Below the pieces are notes generated by a model, which saw nothing but the letters and a program-made list of their open reading frames with translations, was not told the origin of the DNA and did no database searches. Position numbers and translations under genes: made by a program. From the IMG/VR virus record IMGVR_UViG_3300032214_000566, positions 32,881-96,880 of that record: DNA of 64,000 nt. One strand, 5' to 3'. Of the stretch, positions 1-7,840 are shown one piece after another. This DNA is from a virus. How positions within the stretch are numbered: position 1 is the stretch's first letter; every line of letters begins with the position of its first letter.

Positions 1-37
1 TTTTCTTCCCATAACACTACAAAGATAATGAACATTA

Positions 38-847
38 TTAACTTCCCAAAGAATCTGACGTAATTTTTATTCTTTCATTACATATATCCACATATTCTTT
101 TGAAATTTCACTACCAATATAGTCCCTATTCATTAAAATACACATTTTAGCAACAGTGCCAGAACCAATAAATGGGTCATATATTAAATCCCCTTCATTG
201 GTCCACGTATTAATGTGGTCCCTAACCAACTCTTCAGGAAAAATCGCTGGATGTTTATGTGCTATCTTATCTTTAGATGCGAATCCACCACCATTAACGT
301 ACCTCCAAATATTATTTCTAGGACTAAAATCAGGAACAGGTTTAATATTACCAACCTCAACTAATTGCTCGTTTTCACCAATACGTTTAGTATTTTTACC
401 CCAATTTGTATGACCTGCCCATTTATTTGGTTTATCACAAATAAGATTTGCAGTTTTAGGTTTTCCTTTAGAAAAGACAAACATATACTCAAATATTTGA
501 GTGTACCGATTACTCTTAGCACTTGATGGATATGAACTTGAATTTTTTTCATATATCATAGTGTCATGTAATAAAAATCCAGCATCCATAAATTTTAACG
601 CTTGTCTAAAACTAGTACCACTCTCGGACCCTTTAATTACTTGGTCATTTACAACCCAAACAACCACACCACCTTTCTTTGTGGTGCGGTAAAGTTCAGG
701 TGCTAATTTATCTATATCAAATGAAAATCCATTATACTTTCTAATGTCATCATAGGGTGGTGATGTTATCACCATATCGTAATAATCATCAGACATTTTA
801 GATAAAGTTTCTAAATTATCTTCCAAATATATATTATTTTTTTCCAT
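38..847 (-). CDS. DNA methyltransferase, beta-class (N6-A or N4-C)
   Basis: 269-aa SAM-dependent DNA methyltransferase. Seen: catalytic motif IV TSPPYDD near residue 28 comes before the SAM-binding motif DPFIGSGT near residue 224. That order (catalytic region first, FxGxG last) defines the beta class. TSPPY fits an amino-methyltransferase acting on N4-cytosine or N6-adenine and excludes C5-cytosine enzymes. No restriction endonuclease gene is adjacent, so it looks like an orphan phage enzyme that marks phage DNA against host restriction (inference). It is the last gene of the primase-gp47-gp46 operon, 22 bases after the gp46 stop. The methylated base and target site cannot be read from sequence. 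Confidence 0.9.
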   Translation of the reverse strand: MEKNNIYLEDNLETLSKMSDDYYDMVITSPPYDDIRKYNGFSFDIDKLAPELYRTTKKGGVVVWVVNDQVIKGSESGTSFRQALKFMDAGFLLHDTMIYEKNSSSYPSSAKSNRYTQIFEYMFVFSKGKPKTANLICDKPNKWAGHTNWGKNTKRIGENEQLVEVGNIKPVPDFSPRNNIWRYVNGGGFASKDKIAHKHPAIFPEELVRDHINTWTNEGDLIYDPFIGSGTVAKMCILMNRDYIGSEISKEYVDICNERIKITSDSLGS

Positions 848-869
848 ACTTAATTATAGGTGATAGTCA

Positions 870-3203
870 CTAACTAATCAATTTCGATATGTTATTTTCT
901 TTTGTGATTTTAACAGTTGAGTCAGCCCATTGCGAAACTAAAGGCGAGTGGGTTATAACAAAGATTTTTTCAAAATATTCTTTAATCTTAACAAAGAACT
1001 CATAAACCATATCCAAGTTATCGTTACTTATTTTTCCAAATACCTCATCAAAAACGATCACATTTGGTTTTGGTAAACTACATATCTTACTTAGTACTGA
1101 ACGTAATGCCAACGACGCTATTGTTTTCTCATAACCACTACCAGAAACCATTAGTTTTTCTACACCACTACTATTATCAACCATCATGAATTCAACCTCA
1201 TTCTTATCGTTAATTCTAATTTCTAATTTGAAGTAACAAGAATCCTCCATCAATCTTTGTAATTCAGAGTTTATTAATGGCATCATGGTTTTCATTATAA
1301 TTTTAGAAACACCGTTCTTACCATAAGCCTCCAAATAAATTTTATAAATCTTTTCTTTTTCCTCCTCCTCTTTGATCTTAACAATTAATTTTTCATTATT
1401 TGTTATCTTTTCTTCTTTAGATTTAATCTCATACTCGTTGGCAGATATTACATTGTTTTTGGTTCTTTTCAAGTTATCCAATTCATCTAATCTTAAATCA
1501 GCCTTAATTAACATGGAATCAATTTGTTGATTCTGTTTAATCTTATCTTGAATCTCTTCGTATCGTTTTAACTTATCTTTTAATGCTCCGATTTTTAAAT
1601 CACACGACTCGATTGATAACTCATATTTTTCTTTGATTAATTTGTTTTTTTCATATTCATCAAATTCTTTTTTAAGTTGTACGAACGATTGTTCTTTGTT
1701 GGATAAAACCGTCATTAACCCTTCTTTTTCATCTTTCTGTTGGGTATATCCATCAAGTTCAGCTATTTTAGCATTTGTAATTGCCGCATTCATTAACTCG
1801 ATACCACAGTGTTCACACTTGATTCCACCTTCAACAGATGACTTCAATTTTTTAATAGATGATATTTCAGTATCAATTCTAACAACGTCTTTGTAGACTT
1901 CATTATACTCTTCTTTAATCTTGTCGTGTTCTTCTTCTTTATAAAATTCAGAAGGTTCAACAACTTTCAATTCATTAATTTTCGAAATAAAACCAGATTT
2001 ATTATACTCAATACCTTTAATTTCTTCTTCGGTGTTCGTTGGGTTAAGTACCGCAATTTCTTGGTCAATATCGGAATGTTTTTTCTTTAACATATCGTCA
2101 CGATATTCTTTCCCTTTTAAAATCTTTTCATCGATATCAGTTAACTCTTGTTTAACCTCATCAATTTGGGTGTTTAACTCTACAATCTTATTTTTTAAAT
2201 CTTCATTATCCCCCTTTAATTGTTCAGAAGAATAAACGTTAGACATCTTTGATTTTGAAAATTCAGAATAAACTTCTTTCGCAGTTTCCTCTTTAGTTTT
2301 TAAAAACTCTAATCCCATGAATCTCGATAATACCTGACCTCTCGCTGTTGGTTTTGCCTCTAACAATTCTTCAAGGTTTGTTGCAGTTGTTAAGATTGTC
2401 ATTAGGAAGTCCTCTTTGGTACCAATAGACGTTTTAATGAACGCTTCAGTCTCTCTTCGTTGTTCTCCTTGAAAGTTCTGTAAACTACCGTCAGACAACT
2501 TCTTAAAGAAGTCTAATTCAGTTTTAACGTTCCAATCACCCTTTTTGGATAACTTTCTTTCAATCGTTCTAATGATAATATAATCCTCACCATCGATTGT
2601 TACTTCACCTTTTACAGTTACTTTGTTTTTGTCCGTAAATCTGTTGAATATCTCTTCCGCCTTTGTAGTTTTAGTCGTTTCATTAAAGAAAAGAAACATT
2701 AATAAATCTACCGATAATACTGTCTTACCACCAAAGTTTGGTGGGTTGGATTCAATAACAACAATACCATTAAGATTATCAAAATCCAATCTTTGGTTTT
2801 CGCCATATGATAAGAAATTGGAAAATTCTATGTTTCTGATATACCACTTTTTAAATTGTGTTGATTCTTCTTGTTTTTCGAGCATTTTATTTTCAACCAT
2901 ACGGTTGATAGATAAAATATTTTCGTGATAGTTCTCATAACCTTTAGATTCTAAAAACTTTTTAAGAAGGTCTAATTGGTAGTTTGCATCTGAAATGTTT
3001 ACAGACACATCAATGCTTTGCATCGTGTCTTTTTCGACATTCTTTACTTTTGTCAAGACATTAACATTAGTAGTATTATACTTCTTTTGGAAGTAATGTT
3101 TCACACTTTTGATTTTGTCTTGTGTGAAATTTTCAGGCAAATCTTCCCACACAACCTGAACAGTTGGGTTTTCAAATTTAGAAAAATCCAATTCTTTAAT
3201 CAT
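870..3203 (-). CDS. Recombination nuclease ATPase subunit, gp46/SbcC/Rad50-like
   Basis: SMC-like ATPase partner of gp47, involved in double-strand-end resection for recombination-dependent replication. Seen in order: an N-terminal extension, an atypical P-loop (PPNFGGKT) after the LSYGE segment, long coiled coil, a zinc hook CEHC, a second coiled coil, an ABC-signature-like segment (VSGSGYEKT), Walker B (VIVFDEVFG) and an H-loop (VITHSP). The P-loop lacks the usual first glycine. The start at 3203 avoids overlapping the upstream gene. A start at 3275 would add 24 residues but overlap that gene by 53 bases. The gp47 gene lies three genes upstream rather than directly next to it. Confidence 0.9.
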   Translation of the reverse strand: MIKELDFSKFENPTVQVVWEDLPENFTQDKIKSVKHYFQKKYNTTNVNVLTKVKNVEKDTMQSIDVSVNISDANYQLDLLKKFLESKGYENYHENILSINRMVENKMLEKQEESTQFKKWYIRNIEFSNFLSYGENQRLDFDNLNGIVVIESNPPNFGGKTVLSVDLLMFLFFNETTKTTKAEEIFNRFTDKNKVTVKGEVTIDGEDYIIIRTIERKLSKKGDWNVKTELDFFKKLSDGSLQNFQGEQRRETEAFIKTSIGTKEDFLMTILTTATNLEELLEAKPTARGQVLSRFMGLEFLKTKEETAKEVYSEFSKSKMSNVYSSEQLKGDNEDLKNKIVELNTQIDEVKQELTDIDEKILKGKEYRDDMLKKKHSDIDQEIAVLNPTNTEEEIKGIEYNKSGFISKINELKVVEPSEFYKEEEHDKIKEEYNEVYKDVVRIDTEISSIKKLKSSVEGGIKCEHCGIELMNAAITNAKIAELDGYTQQKDEKEGLMTVLSNKEQSFVQLKKEFDEYEKNKLIKEKYELSIESCDLKIGALKDKLKRYEEIQDKIKQNQQIDSMLIKADLRLDELDNLKRTKNNVISANEYEIKSKEEKITNNEKLIVKIKEEEEKEKIYKIYLEAYGKNGVSKIIMKTMMPLINSELQRLMEDSCYFKLEIRINDKNEVEFMMVDNSSGVEKLMVSGSGYEKTIASLALRSVLSKICSLPKPNVIVFDEVFGKISNDNLDMVYEFFVKIKEYFEKIFVITHSPLVSQWADSTVKITKENNISKLIS

Positions 3204-3222
3204 AATTTCGTAGTTAAATGGT

Positions 3223-3462
3223 TTACTCTCCTTGAACAGATCCAACTGGTTCTGCGGTATCTTCAGATACTTCATTAGTTACTGTTTCTTCAACAACATT
3301 ATTTTCTGTTTCTGCAGACATTTTAGAAAACTCTTCTCGTAATTTTTCCATTTGTTCTGTCATAGCCTCATTCCACTGTTTAGAAATAAAGTTTTTTTCT
3401 TGTTGTAATCTTCTGTTTCTTTTTTCCACTTTTGCTCTATGAGCCTTTGCTGCTTTTCCCAT
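3223..3462 (-). CDS. Hypothetical small charged protein
   Basis: 79 residues. The first ~30 are strongly basic (MGKAAKAHRAKVEKRNRR), followed by a probable helix rich in Glu/Lys/Met and a C-terminal acidic tail rich in Val/Glu/Thr. No recognised domain. It sits between the small membrane-protein gene and gp46, which suggests co-transcription with the recombination genes but does not reveal a role. A nucleic-acid-binding or SSB-binding accessory role is only a guess from the charge pattern. Confidence 0.7.
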   Translation of the reverse strand: MGKAAKAHRAKVEKRNRRLQQEKNFISKQWNEAMTEQMEKLREEFSKMSAETENNVVEETVTNEVSEDTAEPVGSVQGE

Positions 3463-3476
3463 TTTATTATTATTTG

Positions 3477-3830
3477 TTATTTATTACTCGGTCTATTTTC
3501 TTCGAACCACTCTATTATCGCATTGATTCCCCATACAAATCCAGCACTTAACATTCCATCATAAAATACTGATAAAAATTTATTAAGTCCAATAAACTCA
3601 GTGTTTGGTGAAAAATAAGCCAAAGATAAAAAGAATCCGACCCATGTTGATGTACATAACATACATTTAATTAATGATGACACAAACGAAAACACGGGAG
3701 TTAATAAAAATAACCCAACCCCTGGTTGTGCGTTTTTGTGTATCCAATTTCTCAATCCATTAAAAATTGATCCATATACTAAAATTGTCGTCATTCCATA
3801 GGCTACGACTGCCCAAATTAATAAATTCAT
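3477..3830 (-). CDS. Small integral membrane protein
   Basis: 117 residues with about three hydrophobic segments: residues 3-22 (LLIWAVVAYGMTTILVYG), a central segment before and after KCMLC, and one near 90-105. The CxxCxxxW pattern (CMLCTSTW) recalls small DUF1360-like phage membrane proteins, a comparison from memory rather than a search. It ends in an acidic, soluble tail. Its gene lies 2 bases after the coiled-coil gene. Function unknown; the host inner membrane is the likely location. Confidence 0.7.
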   Translation of the reverse strand: MNLLIWAVVAYGMTTILVYGSIFNGLRNWIHKNAQPGVGLFLLTPVFSFVSSLIKCMLCTSTWVGFFLSLAYFSPNTEFIGLNKFLSVFYDGMLSAGFVWGINAIIEWFEENRPSNK

Positions 3831-3832
3831 AA

Positions 3833-4492
3833 TTATCTGTATAAATCATCGTTTAGGTTAGAACCTCCATGAAACCTAGCCTTCGTTGTATCCACCGGTT
3901 TATTTTGTTCTAACAATTGTTTATTTAATTCTTCGTTTTTGTTTTTTAAATCCCTAATCTCAGACATTAAATTTTGGATAGTTTGTTGTAACATATTTAG
4001 CTTATTATTTGTTACAGGTATATCTAAAGTTCGTCTAAGTTCATCTAGTTCAACATCCTTTTTAGCTATTCTATTTTGGAAAATATTTTCCATTTCTAAG
4101 GTTTTAGTGGAAAATTCTTCTCTAATTATACCGATTTCGGTCGTTTTAGTAGAAATCTCTTGGTCCAACTGTTGTATTTTTAACAACAACTCATTTAGTT
4201 GAGTATCATCAGAGGTATAGATTATTTTCTCAACCTCCTTTATAACTTCAACAGGAACTTCCTTAATAATCTCAACTATTTTCTCAACCTCTTTGATGAC
4301 TTCAACAGGAACTTCCACAGTAACTTCCCCTCTAACTTCCCCACCTAATAGACCGTACTTCTTAATATTAAATCCTTCTTGGAAACACTTATACATAAAC
4401 TCATCGATATTTTCAATATCATTTAGTTTACAATATTCGGTCACAGATTGTATTGTACTATTATTAAAGATTTTTGAGTCTTTCTGTTCCAT
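3833..4492 (-). CDS. Hypothetical coiled-coil protein with Val-Glu repeats
   Basis: About 219 residues from Met at 4492; an alternative start at 4522 adds 10 residues but overlaps gp47 by 59 bases instead of 29. The N-terminal ~50 residues look globular. A low-complexity stretch follows, built from two copies of EVPVEVIKEVEKI and partial copies, then a long heptad-like coiled coil (about residues 95-200) with a Gly/Asn/Asp-rich end. The repeats make length variation likely. It lies inside the gp47-gp46 operon, so a structural or tethering role in the recombination machinery is possible but unproven. Confidence 0.7.
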   Translation of the reverse strand: MEQKDSKIFNNSTIQSVTEYCKLNDIENIDEFMYKCFQEGFNIKKYGLLGGEVRGEVTVEVPVEVIKEVEKIVEIIKEVPVEVIKEVEKIIYTSDDTQLNELLLKIQQLDQEISTKTTEIGIIREEFSTKTLEMENIFQNRIAKKDVELDELRRTLDIPVTNNKLNMLQQTIQNLMSEIRDLKNKNEELNKQLLEQNKPVDTTKARFHGGSNLNDDLYR

Positions 4493-5243
4493 TTTCAATG
4501 TCCTCGAATGATTTAATTTCAAACTTTAAAAAAGGTTTAGGGTTATCTAAATCAACATATGAATAATCTTTGGTTTCAACCTCATAAACCCCATATCCGT
4601 GTCTACCAATACTTTCACCAATGTTGTTTTGAATTGTAGACCCAATCATATAACCTTTACCTCCTTTGATTTGAAACTCGGCTCGTTTGTGGATGTCTCC
4701 ACATAATACAGTCTCTAATCCGTCAAACTTTTCAATCTCATAAGCCTCGTCCCCAAACTCAAATCCAAGGTCGGTCTTTAAACCCGATATCGGTCCGTGA
4801 AATAAACCAATACGTCTACCCTTCGCTTCCGTGATATCTGGCGGTATATTCCCCTGATATTGTGAATACACACACCAACTCACGTTATCATCCTCATATA
4901 CCCCTCTATCTCTATAATAAACAATATTTGGATTATTTAATGAGTTAATAATCGGTGTTAACGCATCCAATCTTTCAGTATTGTTTACTAAAAAGTCGTG
5001 ATTACCAGGAATGATGATTGTTTTAGCGATAGATGAACATTCGGTTAAAATCCAAGCAACAAACTCAATTAACTCAGGTGTCATTTGATTTTTAGAATGG
5101 ACTAAATCACCGGTGAAGATAATTCTATCAGGACCTAATTCTTTCCATTGTTCTATTCCCTGTTCTAATATTGAACGGTATAAATCATGGTCTTTATATA
5201 ATCTGACATGTAAATCAGAAAAATGTACTAGTTTCTTAATCAT
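4464..5243 (-). CDS. Recombination nuclease subunit, gp47/SbcD/Mre11-like
   Basis: 259-aa calcineurin-like metallophosphoesterase that pairs with the gp46 ATPase to process DNA ends. Seen metal-binding motifs in the usual order: SDLH (Asp10, His12), GDLVH (Asp46), GNHD (81-83), a later FHG, and CGDIHKR. Its length is shorter than cellular Mre11 and close to the phage versions. The start overlaps the end of the preceding 83-aa gene by 8 bases, a typical coupled arrangement. Two unrelated genes and a membrane-protein gene now separate it from gp46. Confidence 0.92.
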   Translation of the reverse strand: MIKKLVHFSDLHVRLYKDHDLYRSILEQGIEQWKELGPDRIIFTGDLVHSKNQMTPELIEFVAWILTECSSIAKTIIIPGNHDFLVNNTERLDALTPIINSLNNPNIVYYRDRGVYEDDNVSWCVYSQYQGNIPPDITEAKGRRIGLFHGPISGLKTDLGFEFGDEAYEIEKFDGLETVLCGDIHKRAEFQIKGGKGYMIGSTIQNNIGESIGRHGYGVYEVETKDYSYVDLDNPKPFLKFEIKSFEDIENGTERLKNL

Positions 5244-5487
5244 TTAAATTTTCTTTTGTTCCACAGTATACTTCATATGGAGGTTTGTAAGGGTTAATTT
5301 CATTTGGAAAAGGGTTTATTGGAAGTGTTGGTACCCAATCGGTTCGTTTTAACGTCCCAATTTCAGGTTCATCCTTAACCTCTTTCATTTTCTCTAAAAT
5401 TAGGTCAACTTCTTCCCGTCTATATTGTGTCCAATGTCTATTAGTTACAAATCCATCTAACCAATAATAAAATTCTTTATACGTCAT
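5236..5487 (-). CDS. Hypothetical small phage protein
   Basis: 83 residues beginning MTYKEFYYWLDGFV, followed by a charged helix and a Pro/Asn-rich C-terminal half (PTLPINPFPNEINPYKPP). The aromatic N-terminus is reminiscent of short conserved proteins of large phages, but I cannot name a family. The start codon overlaps the stop of the 48-aa gene upstream (ATGA), and its own end overlaps the gp47 start. It is therefore translated as part of the recombination operon. Confidence 0.75.
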   Translation of the reverse strand: MTYKEFYYWLDGFVTNRHWTQYRREEVDLILEKMKEVKDEPEIGTLKRTDWVPTLPINPFPNEINPYKPPYEVYCGTKENLND

Positions 5488-5630
5488 ACTAATTCTCTAC
5501 TATATAAGTTAGCCAATATAATTCTCGCAAGTTTAAATTCTTTAGCCCTATTCAATCTTAAACCAAATGCTAATGAAATATTTTTAAGATGTGGATATGC
5601 CTCAGTTAATGTCATTTTACCTATTTCCAT
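5484..5630 (-). CDS. Hypothetical 48-aa protein (short gene)
   Basis: Short ORF found by translating the apparent gap between the zinc-ribbon gene and the 83-aa gene. It starts ATG at 5630 (MEIGKMTLTEAYPHLKNI), ends SRELV, and its TGA overlaps the next ATG as ATGA. It begins 1 base after the upstream stop. The exact packing, absence of other content and mixed hydrophobic/basic helical sequence support a real gene. No recognised domain. Confidence 0.65.
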   Translation of the reverse strand: MEIGKMTLTEAYPHLKNISLAFGLRLNRAKEFKLARIILANLYSRELV

Positions 5631-5631
5631 T

Positions 5632-5844
5632 TTAATCGAATAATACAAAATCTTCATTCATGTGACCACAACTATTACACATGTAAGTTGGGAAAGGTAC
5701 GATAGTATCTTCGTGACTTCCTGTTAATAACTTAGGTACTTTCTTTAAAAGTACTACTTCTTTGAAGTATTTAGACCCACAATCACTACACGTAATAGTT
5801 TCTTGTTGTCTTAAATCGATTTTTGGTTTGATAATATCGTCCAT
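5632..5844 (-). CDS. Small zinc-ribbon protein
   Basis: 70 residues with two CxxC pairs (CSDCGSKYF near residue 19 and CNSCGHMNED near residue 56), about 33 residues apart, which is the pattern of a single zinc ribbon binding one Zn ion. Such proteins often contact nucleic acid or polymerase, but no function can be assigned. It is packed between two very short ORFs in the primase-gp47 operon. Confidence 0.75.
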   Translation of the reverse strand: MDDIIKPKIDLRQQETITCSDCGSKYFKEVVLLKKVPKLLTGSHEDTIVPFPTYMCNSCGHMNEDFVLFD

Positions 5845-5845
5845 A

Positions 5846-5938
5846 TTATTTTATGATGTAGTTTATTGTTAATTTAATAGGTAATAAATGGTCCCAACTT
5901 GACGTTGTTGTCCATGTAGGTGTAATTGTTACTTCCAT
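5846..5938 (-). CDS. Possible 30-aa peptide
   Basis: ATG at 5938, stop at 5846-5848, 1 base before the zinc-ribbon start. The translation begins MEVTITPTWTTTSSWDH and ends LTINYIIK. It fills most of the only sizeable space between the nuclease and zinc-ribbon genes. Its tight fit supports translation, but at 30 codons it could be chance. No homologue is recognised. Confidence 0.4.
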   Translation of the reverse strand: MEVTITPTWTTTSSWDHLLPIKLTINYIIK

Positions 5939-5960
5939 AATGTAGTATAATAGTTTTAGT

Positions 5961-6818
5961 TTATTTAGTCAAATATTGTTTAATATCCATGTTAAGAATT
6001 GTGTCAAACACTTCTTTCGGTATTCTATATTCCACGAATTCCATCTCATCGGTTAAGTGGACAATAACCCCACCAAAGAATTTAAGATCATCATATTTCG
6101 TCCCTTCCAACATTTTTAACAATAACTTCGCATAAAACGGAAGTTGGGTGTAGTAGTGCCCAAGTGCGTTATTTGGTAACTTTTCAAAAGGTTTTTTCAT
6201 CGGTTTTGTGAAACTATTGGTCTCCATGTTTTTTGGTTTGTTAGTTTTCCAATCGGTCACCACAAACCCAAACCCATTTTTTTGTTTATTAAACATTAAC
6301 CAAAATTTATCGGGTTGTCCGGTATACCCGAGTTCGGGATGACCTAATACCATCTCAGTATCTAATAAAACAGCACCTCTTTCTTCCATCAATGATAAGA
6401 AATTTTTACCCGCCTTAATCATTCTATCACCTTTCATTGTCATTTCAAGGTCACATTCATAAACAGGTTGTCTTACCTCTTTTTTTACATCAAATCTTTT
6501 TAAAGTTTCGGTTTCAAGTTCAAAATGGACTCTACTCCCCATGTTTGTTGAAGTTGTACCTGCCCTCGCCCATTCTTCCATCAGTTGTTGAGCCTCGTAT
6601 GGGTCACCTTTCGCCTTCCTATATGCAGCCTCTTCGGTTGGGAACTCGTCGTAAAATAATTTCATCACTTTTGATACTGAAGGAAAGTCAGACCTAACAG
6701 TCCCATCCAAATCCTTCATTGTATATTTGTGAGCTTCCTCCTCGAAAGTTAATTCTAACTCTTTTTGTTTTTCAGATATTATTCCCCTTATCTCTTCCGC
6801 AATCTTTTTTAAATTCAT
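5961..6818 (-). CDS. PD-(D/E)XK exonuclease (RecB/Cas4-type fold)
   Basis: 285-aa predicted nuclease. Seen: SRVHFELE (His98) matching the N-terminal His motif, a Glu at ~155, GQPD (Asp170), the DWK core (Asp189-x-Lys191), and YYTQLPFYAKLL with Gln225 typical of the RecB/Cas4 motif. Together these are the complete active-site set of the PD-(D/E)XK superfamily. It overlaps the end of the primase gene by 4 bases (ATGA-type coupling). A role in end-processing or host DNA degradation is inferred. It has no Cas neighbours and no obvious Fe-S cysteine cluster. Confidence 0.85.
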   Translation of the reverse strand: MNLKKIAEEIRGIISEKQKELELTFEEEAHKYTMKDLDGTVRSDFPSVSKVMKLFYDEFPTEEAAYRKAKGDPYEAQQLMEEWARAGTTSTNMGSRVHFELETETLKRFDVKKEVRQPVYECDLEMTMKGDRMIKAGKNFLSLMEERGAVLLDTEMVLGHPELGYTGQPDKFWLMFNKQKNGFGFVVTDWKTNKPKNMETNSFTKPMKKPFEKLPNNALGHYYTQLPFYAKLLLKMLEGTKYDDLKFFGGVIVHLTDEMEFVEYRIPKEVFDTILNMDIKQYLTK

Positions 6819-7735
6819 TCTTTTATCTCCTCGTAATATTTTTCTATGTCACCTTTAAGGTCACAGACATCTTTATCTTTTGGTAGTCTTACCAATCTCA
6901 CTCTATTGTAGAGTGCACCACCATTTAGTTTATCGAATAGTTTTTTTGCATCGTCGTACGCATCCCCATCTAAACAAACTATTATATTCTTTTTAGCCTT
7001 AGTGTATAACTTTTCCCATAAATTATCATTTATGTATTTCCCTAATAAACATATTGAATTTTCTAAAAAGAAACTATCAAATACACCCTCAACAAGATAT
7101 ATGTCTTTTTTCCAATCGATTAAACTTTCATTAAAAATTAAGAAGTCTTTTGCTGCTTCGGGGTTTTTGTATTTTAACTTTGACCTTGGGTTCCAAGATC
7201 TAGATACGAAAAAGTTTAATTCACCCTTTTTATTGAATGACGGTACAATTATCCTTCCGGAATACTCACCCTCAATACATAAACCTATTTGGTATTTTTC
7301 AATTATTTCGTCGGTAATACCTCGTTTTTTAAGATAGTTATACGCCTCTTTTCTTGGTATATGAAGTGGGTGTATCTCTTCAAACTTTTTAAACTCTTTC
7401 GGTAGTTGTAAAGGTTTGTATATTTTTTCTTTTTTTTCGTAATCGTCGGGTCTTATTAATTTATAAACTTTCTTATCCTTTTTAGAACCGTATTTATCAA
7501 TTAATTTACCTAAATGTCCGTGAGTTCCGTGTGTTTCGGCACATGCCCAACACTTGTAAACGTGTTGTTGGAAGTTAATCTCTAAATTACCTTTACCATC
7601 CGTTTTACTCAATCCTTTTATATCGTAAGAGCAGACTGGACAGTCCACAGACATTTGTCCGCTAGACTCGTTCACACTCTTCGGTTCACCGAACATAGTA
7701 ATCAATAAATCAACCAATAGGGATTCTTCTTTCAT
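6815..7735 (-). CDS. DNA primase (gp61-like, zinc finger plus Toprim)
   Basis: 306-aa primase that would lay RNA primers for the gp41-like helicase encoded at 44844-46223. Seen: an N-terminal zinc-binding pair CPVC (32-35) and CWAC (62-65), then Toprim motifs YLVEGVFDS (~214) and CLDGDAYDD (~253), the metal-binding acidic cluster of DnaG-type primases. It is the first gene of an operon. The -7 box of the promoter ends only 5 bases before this ATG, so the mRNA would be leaderless, or translation starts at Met14 (7696), which keeps both zinc pairs. Confidence 0.92.
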   Translation of the reverse strand: MKEESLLVDLLITMFGEPKSVNESSGQMSVDCPVCSYDIKGLSKTDGKGNLEINFQQHVYKCWACAETHGTHGHLGKLIDKYGSKKDKKVYKLIRPDDYEKKEKIYKPLQLPKEFKKFEEIHPLHIPRKEAYNYLKKRGITDEIIEKYQIGLCIEGEYSGRIIVPSFNKKGELNFFVSRSWNPRSKLKYKNPEAAKDFLIFNESLIDWKKDIYLVEGVFDSFFLENSICLLGKYINDNLWEKLYTKAKKNIIVCLDGDAYDDAKKLFDKLNGGALYNRVRLVRLPKDKDVCDLKGDIEKYYEEIKE

Positions 7736-7739
7736 ATCT

Positions 7740-7769
7740 AAAAGATACGAATTTTAAAGGGAATGTCAA
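7740..7769 (-). promoter_or_regulatory. Bacteroidetes-type promoter for the primase operon
   Basis: On the minus strand: TTG (7769-7767) in the context TTGACATTC, a spacer of exactly 19 bases, then TATCTTTT (7747-7740). This matches the published Bacteroidetes consensus TTG-N19-TAnnTTTG except for the last base. It follows a terminator and precedes the first gene of the operon. The same TTGACATTC occurs in the ssb promoter. Confidence 0.6.
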
Positions 7770-7770
7770 T

Positions 7771-7790
7771 TATCGGTATATTGACCGATA
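7771..7790. promoter_or_regulatory. Inverted repeat just upstream of the primase promoter
   Basis: TATCGGT (7771-7777) and ACCGATA (7784-7790) form a perfect 7-bp inverted repeat with a 6-base centre, one base upstream of the -33 TTG. Its position suits a repressor/activator operator. It could also be an extra stem beside the terminator. No regulator is identified in the window. Confidence 0.4.
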
Positions 7791-7791
7791 A

Positions 7792-7821
7792 ATAAAAAAC
7801 CCCACAGTTTAGTGTGGGGTT
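7792..7821 (-). terminator. Rho-independent terminator after the leader-bearing small gene
   Basis: Perfect 9-bp stem (7798-7806 with 7813-7821; arms AACCCCACA and TGTGGGGTT on the minus strand) with a 6-base loop, followed on the minus strand by an uninterrupted T run and ATTTA. It lies 20 bases past the stop of the gene at 7841-8296 and separates the tail/resolvase transcript from the primase operon. Confidence 0.85.
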
Positions 7822-7840
7822 CCATATTAAAATTTATTTT

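Noticed and set aside
5961-6818. Cas4 identity for the PD-(D/E)XK nuclease
   Set aside because: No Cas genes or array nearby and no clear four-cysteine Fe-S cluster; the protein fits a general phage RecB-like nuclease.
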